Part shown: piece after piece, positions 36,362 to 48,313 of the stretch
Position numbering within the stretch: position 1 is the stretch's first letter
Layout of the letters: every line of letters begins with the position of its first letter
NCBI GenBank assembly: GCA_021030915.1
Contig: JAGEMR010000072.1
Coordinates: 62,001 to 126,000 of the forward strand
Direction: 5' to 3'
Origin: Astrothelium macrocarpum
Lineage: Eukaryota > Ascomycota > Dothideomycetes > Trypetheliales > Trypetheliaceae
DNA: 64,000 nucleotides
Program-made: the position numbers and the translations under genes
Notes under the pieces: generated by a model
What the model saw: the letters and a program-made list of their open reading frames with translations, nothing else
Told to the model about the DNA's origin: nothing
Database searches by the model: none

Positions 36362-38238
36362 TCAACCAACTGACCTCGAGCCTTCAGGCTTTTGGTAGTC
36401 ACGAAGCAGCTCGACAATCTGCTCATAACCGTGCTCTGAAGCTTCCTCGATTGCATTCTTGTAGTTCCTCCCATCTCGCTCATTGATCAGAGCCCCCGCG
36501 CCTCGATCCAGAAGCATCTGCACTATTTGTTCATTTCCCTGCCTTGCAGCTTCCTTGAGTGCGTTCCCAAAGTGTCTACCCTGGGCATTGACTTCTGCAC
36601 CGTGATCCAGAAGCATCTGTACAATTTGTTCATTCCCACCGACTGCAGCCGCTTGAAGCGCATTGCCAAGATATCCACCTTGAGCATTGACTTCTGCATC
36701 GTGATCTAGAAGGGTCTGTACAATTTGTTCACTCCCAGCGATTGCAGCTGCTTGAAGCGCGTTCCCATACTCTCCACCTTGGACGTTGATATCTGCGTGC
36801 CGATCGAGTAGCATTTTCACAATTTGCTCGTTTTTTCTTATGCAAGCTGCTTGGAGTGCGGTTCCATAGATTCCACCTTGGGTGTTGATTTCTACTCGCT
36901 GATCGAGTAACATTTCAACAATATGCTTATTGCCACCGCAGCAAGCAGCTTGTAGTGCGTTCCCATAGTATCCGCCTTGCATGTTGACGTCCGCCCTCGT
37001 ACCAAGCAACGCCTTTGGCTCTAAATCACGGTTTGCCAAAGAGAGCAGTCTCCTGAATAGTGATAGCGCTCGCGTAACTTTACGTTTTCGCTGTATTTGC
37101 CTGGGAAGCGTGACGCTCTTGTTGGTTTTGGGTGGAGAAAGGGTGTGCATACGCTCTCCGCTCAATGTCTCACCCTTCACCAGCCCTTCGATGAGTACGT
37201 AGGCCGTCTGTTCATGCCCGAGCGCACACGCTGCTTGGAGAGCATTGCCATAGCGCTCATCTTCCACGATAAAGTCAGCTTGCTCCTCTATTAAGATACT
37301 GATCAAGTTGCTGTAGTTGCGTTCCGAGAGAATGTAAAGTAGCATAGCTCTTGATGTACAGTTTTCCGACACATATTCGTTCCCGTCATACGAGAAGTCA
37401 AATAAGTTGTAGAAGCTGATCCATTTCTGCAGTAACGTGTTGTTCTCGCTGAAAGCACCGAGAAACTTTCTTTGCGAGACCCTCGCTTCTTCTGCGGCTT
37501 CCATATGCGCAAAAATATGACGGATGGTGTACTTCATGAATGGGAAATCGCTAAGTGCTTCTGATCTTGCCCTGTCTGCCATTTCTGGATCATCATGCCT
37601 AAGACAACCGGGAGCGAGGTCGAATGCCGGAACAATTCCGAGTTTTGATAAATATTGAACGCAACATCGTTGAAGCTTGTCATGGCCCAATCCATGCAAA
37701 CTATAGCCGGGAGCGGGTAGCAGGTTGGCCAATCCATTTTCGTGGAATAAAAAGTCCCTGACCGATTCATGAATGAACTGGACAACCGGGGGTTCCGATC
37801 TTGAGACTTCGGCAAGACCTCTTGAGTCATTAATGACAAGCTTTCCCAGAGCTTCTCCACTAGGTATGAACGGGGTTGTTCCTGGATTCCACGTTTCCGA
37901 GGATTTGGACCCTGCTTCAATTGCGAAATACAATTCGACTGGGCTAAGATCCTGCTTCGCAAATAACAACCATTGCAACAAAAGGATGAAGCGATCCCTG
38001 CTCTGGGGGTCTCTCATTGATATCTTCGTCAGTAGCTCGTCCATTTCCTTTGGAAATTCATCCAGATATCTGTCCATTGTCTCCAATTCGCCTTTGTCAA
38101 AGAGCATATTCAACATTGGAATGACCAGAACAACCCAGAGAAAAATGCCATTGGCCTTATGGCATAACTTTTGTCTCAGGTTCTCCGCTTGCATAGTGTT
38201 CTCGCTTCTTAGGTGTGTGTCAACGTACGTAGCGATAT
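36362..38238 (-). pseudogene. NACHT-ankyrin receptor, 3' fragment (ankyrin half)
   Basis: Open from the junction with the copia LTR (38238) to the stop at 36362. The reading starts in the segment just after the NACHT domain (IATYVDTHLRSEN...GIFLWVVLV), continues through the usual helical linker of fungal STAND receptors, and ends in ankyrin repeats. The last six (about 36380-37000) are of the type GNALQAAxxGNEQIVQMLLD and are nearly identical to each other. There is no start codon of its own. The apparent N-terminal 50 residues of the longer frame to 38401 are LTR sequence. The missing 5' part lies at 47117-48311. Family role: non-self recognition and programmed cell death. Confidence 0.85.
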
Positions 38239-38453
38239 TGTCAAAGTTCTTCGATTCGAGCGTCTCGCCTCTTATCTCTAGCAGGTAATTTGAGCTGTTT
38301 ATATACACGAATTTACCCTTGTATCCTACTAGAATCTCGTCCTTCTGATACCAAGAATATTTATCAGCTGAAGAATCTGAAACCGTCGAATCTATCGGCA
38401 ATTGAAATTCGAATCATTTATCTTTATTAAGAACAATTTATATTATATTAACA
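38239..38453 (-). repeat. 3' LTR of the copia element
   Basis: 215 bp, matching 46902-47116. Differences are mainly transitions, in both directions, so both LTRs were RIP-mutated after insertion. Preceded in plus coordinates by the target duplication GATAT. Confidence 0.9.
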
Positions 38454-41400
38454 CATCTCCTCAGAAGGACGAAAGATTGTCTAAAATTCTATCTCTGATA
38501 TTAATCAGATTGAATAATTTCAAAAAATGCTGATATTTCTATTTTAATAGATTTTTCATTAAACCGTCAGCGATCATAATATTAATGAATGTCCATTATA
38601 TTTTAAATATTTTATTTTAAATCATTTTTTTTAATTAATATTGAATTATATCAATATAACGGAATCATGTTAATATTTATAAATTTTCAAAATTTATTAT
38701 TTTAATCATTTAAATATTATCATTTTTGATTATTAGATTTTTATTAATTTTGAATCCGATATTTTTAAAAAGAATATTCTATCAAATGATTTTTTTATAA
38801 TTATAAATGAATATATATAATTCTATTTTTATAATCAAAAAATTTATAATAAATTATTTTAACGAATTCCAATCAATAATATCATTAAATAATATAATTA
38901 TATAATTCTGAATATTCCAACGATTTTCAATATTTATAAATAAAATATTTATTGAATAATCAAATATAAAAATAATATGAAAATTTGAATTATTTTTAAT
39001 TAAATATTTAATAATATAAAATTTTATATTATTAAAATAATAAATTAAATAATTTAAAATTTTTATATATTTTTTCATTAAATTCGAAATATATGAAATT
39101 AATTTATTAAATATTCTAATAATATCAGATCATATTGAATAAATATTATAATTCATTAAATTAATACGTTATTTAAAAATATTGATTTTTTTAAAAATTG
39201 ATTTTTATATTCAAATTTTATAAAAATAATTCATATAATGATAAAAATATGATAAATTCTGATAAATCTTTCAAATTATATTTATAAATAAATTTCTCGA
39301 TATAAAAATTTTGATAAAATTATAATTTTTATATTTATTTATTTTTAAAAATCAAATAATTTCATTCATATTTATATATTCAAATCATTTTTTGATATTA
39401 TCGAAAAATATTTTTATTTTTTATTTTAATTTTTTAAAAAAAATTATGATAATATTATTAATATAAAAAATAATCATCAGATTTTAATGATTTATAAATA
39501 AATATGATTATTCTGATATTTATTATAATTCTATTTTTTTTAAAATTATAAAAAAAAATTTTCATTATAATTTATTTGAAAATCTGAAATTGTAGAATAT
39601 TCAAAATAAAAAAAATAATATTTTTATTTTTTTAAAAAATTTATTATATGAATATCTAATGATTTTAAATTAATATCTAATTATTAAACGATAATTTGAA
39701 AATCAATTTTTTTTATCATTTGAATATAAATTGATTTTAATAATCGATTATTGAAATAAATATTCTTAATATCTAATTGACGAATTTCAAAATTCATTAT
39801 TATTATAAATATTATAAATATATGAAAGATTTTAATAATTAATATCATTAATCAATTATTTTTTTTTTTTTTTTTTGATTTTTTATAAATCATTTTTTAT
39901 ATAAAAATATATTTTATATTTTTTAAAATAATCATTATTATCAAATTTATAAATTGATATTCATTTCAGAAATAATAATTATATATTAATTGATTTTTAT
40001 ATAATTTTGAATATATTTTTATTTAATAATATTTTAAATTTTATATTCATCATTTTTTGGAATTATATTTTATGAAAATATTTTAATAATTTTTTATAAT
40101 TTTTTAATAAAAATGATAATTCATTCTAATATAATTGAAAAAATCTGAAAATTATTATTATAACGAAAATATATTTATATATATCATTTTTGATCATTTA
40201 TTATATATAAAACATTCATTTAAATTTACGGATTTTAAAATCTTTTATAATATTATTTTCATTTAAATCAATATTAAATGATTATAACATATTCTGAAAT
40301 TATTTAATATTTAATAATTATAATTATTTTAAATATTATTCAAAATCAATAAAACGTTATTCCGAATAATTCATTTTTATTATTTTCATTTTTTTAATTT
40401 TTAATATCAATAATAATAAAAATAAATCAAAAATTATTTAAATAATTATCTTTTTATTTATTTTAAATAAAATCAAAAATTTTATATTTTCAAACGATTT
40501 TAATATTAAAATAAAATCAATTTTAACGAATTTAATAATTTTTTAATTAATTATTAATTTATATATAATATAATTATAAAAATGAATTTTATTAAAAAAA
40601 ATATTTTATATTATTATTATTTTTTATTATTCCAGAATTTAAATATAATACGTAATTAAATTTTCGTATTTTATTAAATATCCAATTCATATTCACGTAT
40701 TCATTTTTTATTAATATAAAATATTCTATTTAAGAATATAAATTAAATAATTATATAATTTAAAATATTGAATTTGAAAATTTTCTAAAAAATTGATTAT
40801 TTTTAATAATTTCGTATATAATAATTCTTAATTAAATAATTCATTTAATATATAATTCAGAATTCATATTATTATAATAATAATTTCAAATTATAAATTA
40901 ATTAATAAATTAATAATAAATAATAAATAATATATTTTGATAATCAATAATTCTTCTGATTTTTTAATTATTTTATTCTATTTTTTCGTTTTTATAATTA
41001 ATCATTTTAATCAAATATTAATATTTTTATATTAAATTTTAAAATCGTTATTTAAATCTATCTTCTGATTTTTATATAATATTTTCATTCATATATCATA
41101 TTAATATTGAATTAAAATTTCAAAATATTTCATTTTTTTTTAATAATAATATAATTATTTTTTTATTTATTATTTATACGATATTGAATTGAATAAAATA
41201 ATTTAAAAAATAAAAAATTCATTTTTTATCATTAAATTTTATTAAAATGATTTTAATTAAATCAAAATAAATATATTTAAATAATTTTAATTTCCAAAAT
41301 ATAAAAATTCTCGATATCTTCTATTTAAATTTTATTAATATATATATCTCATATTTAAATATCTTTAAAATATCAGATTCTTCTTCGATATATATGAATT

Positions 41401-41513
41401 AATTCTATTTTTATAAATATTCAATAATCTAAAAATCATAATAATCTAAATATTAATATCATATTTTAAATATTATTATTATAATTAAATGAATTATTTT
41501 TATAATAAAAATA
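38454..41513. other. Decayed copia interior, left part
   Basis: Very AT-rich. Apart from the RNase H piece no coding segment can be read with confidence. Confidence 0.6.
38854..39078 (-). pseudogene. copia RNase H remnant
   Basis: The minus-strand translation includes ENRWNIQNYIIILFNDIIDWNSLK and then a stop. It corresponds to the ExRRSTxGYxxxxxxxxIxWxSxKQ segment of copia RNase H, with the stop at the expected Gln (CAA to TAA). Its place about 400-600 bp before the 3' LTR fits the PR-IN-RT-RH order of copia. Confidence 0.7.
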
Positions 41514-42369
41514 TAACGTGGTTTACCACCCAGCCGCGCATATCACCCAGCCGCGCATTTTCCACATTACATATCCCATTAATATTAATATAAATAATAA
41601 TAATTAGAAAATTTATCTATTTTTCATCAGATTCTGATTTAATATCTATTTTTTTAATTTTATTATAAATACGCGTATTATATTTAATTATATTATAAAT
41701 ATTATATTATTATAAAATTATTATCATTTTTTTTAATGGATTATTATTTTCATTTTCATCAGATATATATCATTTTTTCAAATTCTTTTTAATCAATAAT
41801 TTTATAAAATTATTTATATTAAATATTTTTTTAAATTATATACATAATTTTTTGATTTTCTGATATTTTATAAATATCATATTTATATTTTAAAAAACAT
41901 ATATTTATTTAATTAAAAAAATAATTGAATATATCATTATTTATATATCTTTTATTATTTGATTTATAATTTAATAATTGATATTAAAAAATTTTTTTAA
42001 TAAATAAAAATTCGTTTTTTGATAAAATTAAATTATTTAATAATTTATTAAAAATTAAAAAAATTTACGATTTTTATTTATAAATAATAAAAAAATATTT
42101 ATTCAATAATATAAATTTTTTTAAATGAATATTTAATTTTAAAATCATAATATCTGAATTTTAAAATACAATTTTAATTTTTCTAAATTCAGATTTGATA
42201 TTTAATTTAATAAAAATTTTAAAATATATTAATTTAAATATAGTAAAAAATTCAGATTTAATAATATAATTAATCATAATTTTGATCAAAAATTAATTTT
42301 ATCATTATATATATATTTTAAAAATAAATATAATATAATATTTAATAATTGAAATAAATAAAATATATA

Positions 42370-44231
42370 ACGTATCTGCATAGCGAGCGGACACTCATAG
42401 CGAGCGGACACCTCCGCCCCGATTCCGTATCATTGGAACTTCTTCAACAAATTATTTCACATGCGAATATGCAATTTATTTCAAATGAGACTAGGATTTT
42501 AATGGCGTTTCAAATTATCGTACGAGACCCAAAATTTAGTATAAAACGTGTTTCTGAGATTTATAAGATTTCTCGTACGATATTTATTATTCGATACGAC
42601 GGCCGACAATCACGACGTGATATCTCAGCCAATTCAATGAATCTAATTAAGACAGAAAAGGAGGTATTTCTAGATCGTATTACGAATCTAATCAATCACG
42701 ATTTTCTATTTAAATAAGACGATATTCGAGATATGGCTGATTATTTGCGTGAAATTCGAAACGTATTATGTGTCGGATTTTGATGGGTTATAAATTTTAT
42801 ACGACGATAACCATTATTTAAAATGTGATTCCGACGGAAGATCGATTATCAGAAAATATTAATTGAAGATTCTATTATTATACAAGATTAGTTTAATTTT
42901 ATATAAAATATAATTAATAAATATGGTATTATTGATACGGATATTTATAATTTTGACAAGACTGGTTTTTTAATAAAAATTTTATCGCATATAAAAGTTG
43001 TTATTATTTCAGATCGTAAAAGAAGGTCTCGTACGAAATAGTCTGATAATCAAGAATGGATTTTAATAATTCAGGGTATTTATGCGAATGATTGGACGAT
43101 ACCTTCATACGTGATTATAAAAGGCAAATATCACCTCCTTTTCTGATATATAAATAGCGAATTCCTCACCACCTGGCGAATCCATTCAAACGCAAATGGT
43201 TGGACAATAAATGAGATTAATTTAGATTAATTACAATATTTCGAAAAATGTACAAAATCTCATACAACCGGCAAATATCAATTTCTTATCCTCAACGGCC
43301 ATAATAGCCACCATTTTATCGAATTCGACAATTATTGTAAAAAAATAGATATTATTGCATTTTATATATCTCCGCATTCATCGCATATTCTTCAATTTTT
43401 TGATATAGAATATTTTAGCCCCCTAAAAATTTCGTATAATAAAGAAATTGAACGTCTAATACAGTCGCAATTCACACATATTATAAAAGACGACTTTTTT
43501 TCTATTTTTAAAAAAACTTTTTTTATCTCAATGAATGAAAAAAATATACAAATAGGATTCCGAATAATTAATTTTATTCCGTACGATTCAGAAAAAATGA
43601 TTAATCGATTAGATTTCAAATTTAGAATATTTATACCATCAAATTCTCGTCCGATAAATATTATATCTATCAATTCAAATACATCTAAAATTATAAAAGA
43701 TGTCATACGAAATTCTATAAATCTGAAATCTCGAATTATAAGACATCAAAATAATTTTTCAAATCAATTATATGATTTAATTGATGCACAAACGAAAAAT
43801 ATTACGAAATTAGTATATAAATTGATATTATTGAAAATGAAAAATAAGAATTTTTATACGACAAATGAAATATTAAATAAATATCGAAAAATCAAAAAAA
43901 TTCGATTATATATTGAAGGATCATTTAATATATTAAAAGCAGATGTATTATAGTCCCAAAAGGATGTTATTGAAATTATAGAAGGTGATGTATACGAAGA
44001 AGATGGTCGTATAGAAGATAATAAACGGCGTATACGATACTGTAACAACTACAAATAACCCGGACACAATGCGCGAACCTGTCAGATAAATTCTCTACCT
44101 TCTGAAGAAGAAAATAGTAATTAGTTTTAATAATTATATATATATTGTTGTTGTGTTAAAAAAGTTAAAGTTTGTATAAATGCGGAGAGGTGTCCGCTCG
44201 CTATGAGTGTCCGCTCGCTATGCAGATACGT
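42370..44231 (+). mobile_element. Inner pogo/Fot1-type element
   Basis: 1862 bp with inverted ends (ACGTATCTGCATAGCGAGCG from 42370, complement ending at 44231) and TA at 42368-42369 and 44232-44233. It lies wholly within the outer element. It is less AT-rich than its host, and most of its transposase is readable on the plus strand. Confidence 0.92.
42433..44058 (+). pseudogene. DDE_1 (pogo/Fot1) transposase with nonsense mutations
   Basis: The whole protein can be followed in one frame, without frameshift. It contains a psq-type helix-turn-helix (AFQIIVRDPKFSIKRVSEIY), a CENP-B-type segment (DIRDMADYLREIRN), NANGWTINEI, LILNGHNSHHFIEF (second catalytic Asp region), FYISPHSSHILQFFDIEYFSPL, and a tail ending at 44058. 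Stops at 42715 (TAA), 42781 (TGA) and 42808 (TAA) sit where Gln, Arg and Gln are expected, which is C-to-T change. The true start is upstream or lost; the frame given begins at TTG. Confidence 0.85.
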
Positions 44232-45250
44232 TATATAAATATATTAATAATAATAATTTTATTTTTTTTATAAAAATTATTAAATTCAATTAATAAATGA
44301 TTTTTATATTTATCAATAATTAATAATTGATATATATTTTTTAAATAATTTTTTATATATTTATTAAAATATCGAATTCAATTTAAATTTATTTTATTAT
44401 CAATTTATTTATTAAAAATAGATTTAATAATTTAATTATTTAAAAAATCCAATTTTATGATCTAATTTATAAAATAATAAATATTTTAAATAATAATAAA
44501 TGACGGAATATATTAATTTTTTATATTAATATATTCAATAATTATAATCTATTTCTAATTTTCAAATTAAATAAATTTGATTTTATTATATTTTTTAATA
44601 TATATTATCATTATTAATATAATTATTATATTTATTATAAAATTTATTTCATCAAAATTATATATATTCTTTTTATATATTTTATATTTAATTATTATAT
44701 TATATAATAATTCAAATTAATCTGAAATAATTTTTGGATTTTTTTATAATATTTTTTAATAATTATAAAATTAATTAAATTTGATTTTAAAAATTAATTA
44801 TATATTAATAAATCATTTTATTTAACATTTATTAATAAATTTATTTTTATATAATTATAATAAAAAATTGGCCATATTTTTTATATTAGAAAAATATAAT
44901 AAAAATCTTTTAAATTTTGATTAAATATATATTTGATTAATGATTATTTTTCGAATTAATTCAATTTATAATTTTATATATATATTAATACATATTATTA
45001 TTAATTATTTATTTTATTATATAAAATAAATTTGGAAATATTATATATTTTTATAATTACGTATTGATTTAATTTTTGGCCAGATTTTTTTGCGGTTTTA
45101 ATTATATTAATAATAAAAATAATATTCTTCTTTTTCGTATAGATTGATATAATGATTAGAAAATTATAATACGATGAAAATTTAAATGATTTTTTGATGC
45201 GGAAAATGCGCGGCTGGGTGATATGCGCGGCTGGGTGGTAAACCACGTTA

Positions 45251-46901
45251 TATTTATTTTTTAAAAAAATTACTTTCAATCAATTAAAAATGATTGATTT
45301 TTTAAAATTCAATAAATGATTTATCATTCAATTTTAAAATTTTATTATTTTAATGTTATTTAATATTTTTATTTCATAAATATAAAATTAATATTATATT
45401 AATAATCATAATAAACGTAAATCGAATATTTTGAAATTTTAATTTTATATGATATCCTTTTTATTATGAATAGATATTTATATTTATAATATTATTAATA
45501 TTCTTTCAATCGTTTATGATATTAATATCTGAATCGTAAATAATAAATCTAAAAAATCCGATAATTCTGATAATATTATTATAAATATGAATATCAATAT
45601 GTATATTTCAGATAAAATAATTCCGTAATATAATATTATTCTGAATAATTATATATAAAATATGAAAAATAATATTAATTATTCGTATAAATATTTCAGA
45701 AAATATTGAAATAATTAATATTTTAATTTTATCAAAAAAATTAATATTATATTATTTTTTAATTATATTTTTTATAATAATATTATTTTCGAATATTTTT
45801 TGGAATTTTTATATAATATCTGATATGATTCTATAATTCTTTTTTTAAATTCTTTTTTTAATATATAAATAATTAAAAAATTTATATTTTTTATCATATG
45901 AATAAATGGATTAAAATGATTTTGATTAAAATTTAATTAATATTGATATTATTTATTAAATTTTTATTAAAATAATTTTATTCAAAAATATCTTCAATTT
46001 TTTTTTGAAATATAATTATTACATCATAATAATTAATTCTGAATTTGATTATGAATTCGATATAATCATATTATTCATTTAAAAAAATCTAAATCGATTT
46101 AAATAATTTTATTATTTTATTATTAATTCTAAATATTATTTTATAATTTATTATTCAATCATAAAAATATTTTTTATAAATATTGAAAAAAATATTTATC
46201 AATTATTTATTAATGAAATTTATAATTTATTTTTTAATTATAATTTTATAAAAATATATTTATTAAATAAATCATTTTTGAATTTTAATAATTATTGAAA
46301 TTAATCATAATTTATTAAATAAATCATTTTTGAATTTTGGTGATTATTGAAATTAATCATAATTTATTATATAAATTATGATATTGAATTTTTTTAATTT
46401 TTTCAATAAATTTATACATTTTTTTGAATTTTTTTATCATTTTATTTAATTTATTTTTATATATATAAATTTATTATATTTTAAACAAAATCTTATAAAA
46501 TATAATCTGAAAATCATTGATTATTTTGAAAATTATAAAATATTATTTTTGAATAATTTTTGTCATTTTAAAATTTTGACGGTTTATTATTTATATAATA
46601 ATGATTTTTATGTATATATTCGATTTTTCGAATATATTAATAAAAAATTATAATGAATTTTTATGATCATTTGAATTAATATATTATCAAATATTATTAT
46701 TTAAAATAATTATTTTAATAATTTCAGATTAGATATTTCAATTCTATTATATAAAAATAACAATTTTGATAAATTTGATAATAAAAAAAATTAATATGAA
46801 TATCATTTCGAAAAATAATATATAAAATAATAATTTGATAAATTGAAAAAAATAAATTAAATTAAATATATTCAAAAATAATGGAAATTCAGATTCATAA
46901 T
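45251..46901. other. Decayed copia interior, right part
   Basis: Very AT-rich, no readable coding segment. It contains a 52-bp tandem repeat. Confidence 0.6.
46262..46365. repeat. 52-bp tandem repeat, two copies
   Basis: 46262-46313 and 46314-46365 are nearly identical. They differ mainly in AATA against GGTG, that is G-to-A changes. Confidence 0.8.
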
Positions 46902-47116
46902 TATCAAAATTCTTCGATTCGAATATCTCATCTTTTATTTTTAACAGATTATTTGAATTATTTATATACACGAATTTATTCTTGTATCCTATTAGGATCT
47001 CGTCCTTCTGATACCAAGAGTATTTATCAGCTGGAGAATCTGGAACCGTCGAATCTGTCGGCAATTGAGATTCGAACCATTTGTCTCCATTAGGAACAGC
47101 TTGTACCATATTGACA
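46902..47116 (-). repeat. 5' LTR of the copia element
   Basis: 215 bp, the copy adjoining the NACHT part of the receptor gene. Read on the minus strand it starts TGTCAATATGGTAC directly after the target duplication ATATC. Confidence 0.9.
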
Positions 47117-48311
47117 GATATCAAGGCTATGACCTCGCTGACCTTCAACTGTGAACCGACTTCCTTTCTTTGAACTATTATGTGGGTAATGACGACTCGA
47201 CAGACAGATTCGAATTAAAGGGTTTTTATGGATCGACCTTTGGCTTAGATCTTCAAGAAACGTGATCATTCGACGAACTTCACTCTCCTCCCCTTCGTCT
47301 AGTGCGTCGATGAATACAATAATACTTTGCTCTCCCAAGTTCTCAGCAACATGAATCAGGAAATTCTGAAGCTCTGTCACCGTCCAGTCGTCAAATTTGC
47401 CTTGGTACTGCTTCGAGGAAAACCGCACAACAAAGTGCTCCCGGATCCTTGGAATCTTTTGAAGGATTTGATGAGTCAATGAACGGTACATCCCCAATGG
47501 CGATTTTTCCAGTGATTCAGTCGCTCTTGCATTAAAAAAGTAAGATATGACTGTTTGCCCCCATCGCCTCTCCGCATGGTCATACAAAGTCTTCATTATG
47601 GTTGATTTGCCAGATCCGGGCTTGCCTCTGATCCATAGGAACCCATGATGTTGCTCGTATTTGCTTTCATCACACCAATTTTCGTATTCAGCTTGCTCAA
47701 AAACCCATGAACATGTCTCTTGAAGAGCTGGACTTATGTTCATAAGACGTGCATCTTTCCGTGGAAAAGTAAGTGATTCCAGCAGAGTATTGTACACTCT
47801 TTCTAGGTGTTCCAACTTTGTGTATCATCGATGGCACGTCTACGTTGCCGGCTTGAATGAACGAGAACAACGTTATGCGCATTCTGCTCGAATAGTTTAA
47901 GTCTATCGCGTGCAGTCGTGTATCCATGCTCACTTGGGGAATCGAATTTGACAATGCGCGAGTGGTCAGCGTCTAAAGGAATTTTCTCCTCCTCCCTCTC
48001 ACTAAGATGGAGGAGAGATGAATCGGCATCTAAAGTGGTGGCAAAGGTGCCTGATCTTTCAAAGCGACCAGATTGGTGATTCTAAGGAGATCATAAGCAC
48101 TCAATTTCATTCAGAGTTTGCAACAGCAGCATACAAATTGAAGTTTTTGAGATTGCCTCCTCTCATAGAAACTTGTAACTTTCTTCCCTCGTGTGACATT
48201 CTTGAAATTGCTCACAAGATATTCCAAAAAACCGGAGCCGGGGCTGATCTGCTCGAGCAGTGCATTTCGCGGATGCTGATCCTGTCCTGCCAGCATCTCT
48301 TGTATATTCTT
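47117..48311 (-). pseudogene. NACHT-ankyrin receptor, 5' fragment (hydrolase-like and NACHT parts)
   Basis: Read from 48311 leftward. The end of an alpha/beta-hydrolase-like domain (LEYLVSNFKN...KKVTSFYE), a 53-bp intron (48134-48082, GTATGC...TTAG), then LDADHSRIVKFDSPSEHGY with the likely catalytic His. A frameshift follows near 47803-47812 (WNT followed by TAG, the next frame continuing LERVYNTLLESL). The NACHT domain comes next: P-loop GKPGSGKS at about 47626-47603, Walker B IIVFIDALDEGEE and CLSSRHYP. It ends at the copia insertion. The ankyrin half is at 36362-38238. The 5' end is cut by the element at 48314-50481. The hydrolase-NACHT-ankyrin order is a known fungal immune-receptor plan. 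Confidence 0.85.
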
Positions 48312-48313
48312 TA

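Larger units (their letters stand above)
41516..45248. mobile_element. Outer pogo/Fot1-type element, interrupted
   Basis: Inverted ends (ACGTGGTTTACCACCCAGCC from 41516, complement ending at 45248) match over about 48 bp, with TA at 41514-41515 and 45249-45250. Subtracting the inner element at 42370-44231 and its target duplication leaves about 1869 bp, the size of the other Fot1-type copies here. The non-TIR sequence is so AT-rich that its transposase is not readable. Confidence 0.87.
38239..47116 (-). mobile_element. Ty1/copia LTR retrotransposon with nested insertions
   Basis: Two 215-bp direct repeats (38239-38453 and 46902-47116) begin TG (TA in the RIP-mutated right copy) and end CA. 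The whole is flanked by GATAT at 38234-38238 and 47117-47121, a 5-bp target duplication. A decayed RNase H piece of copia type lies on the minus strand close to the left LTR, and purine-rich GAGGAGATG abuts that LTR on the minus strand, so the element runs right to left. Removing the nested element at 41516-45248 leaves about 5.1 kb, normal for copia. The interior is strongly AT-rich. It sits inside the receptor gene. Confidence 0.9.

Noticed and set aside
38239..38401. N-terminal 50 residues of the 679-codon frame (36362-38401) as a protein domain
   Set aside because: This stretch is the copia LTR read through in frame. The same peptide appears at 46902-47060 from the other LTR, and the frame's first codon is TTG.
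41516..41562. CRISPR-like spaced repeats in the TIRs
   Set aside because: The repeated GC-rich units are the doubled sites of transposon TIRs, with the matching inverted copy at 45200-45248. CRISPR arrays are not expected in a fungal nuclear genome.
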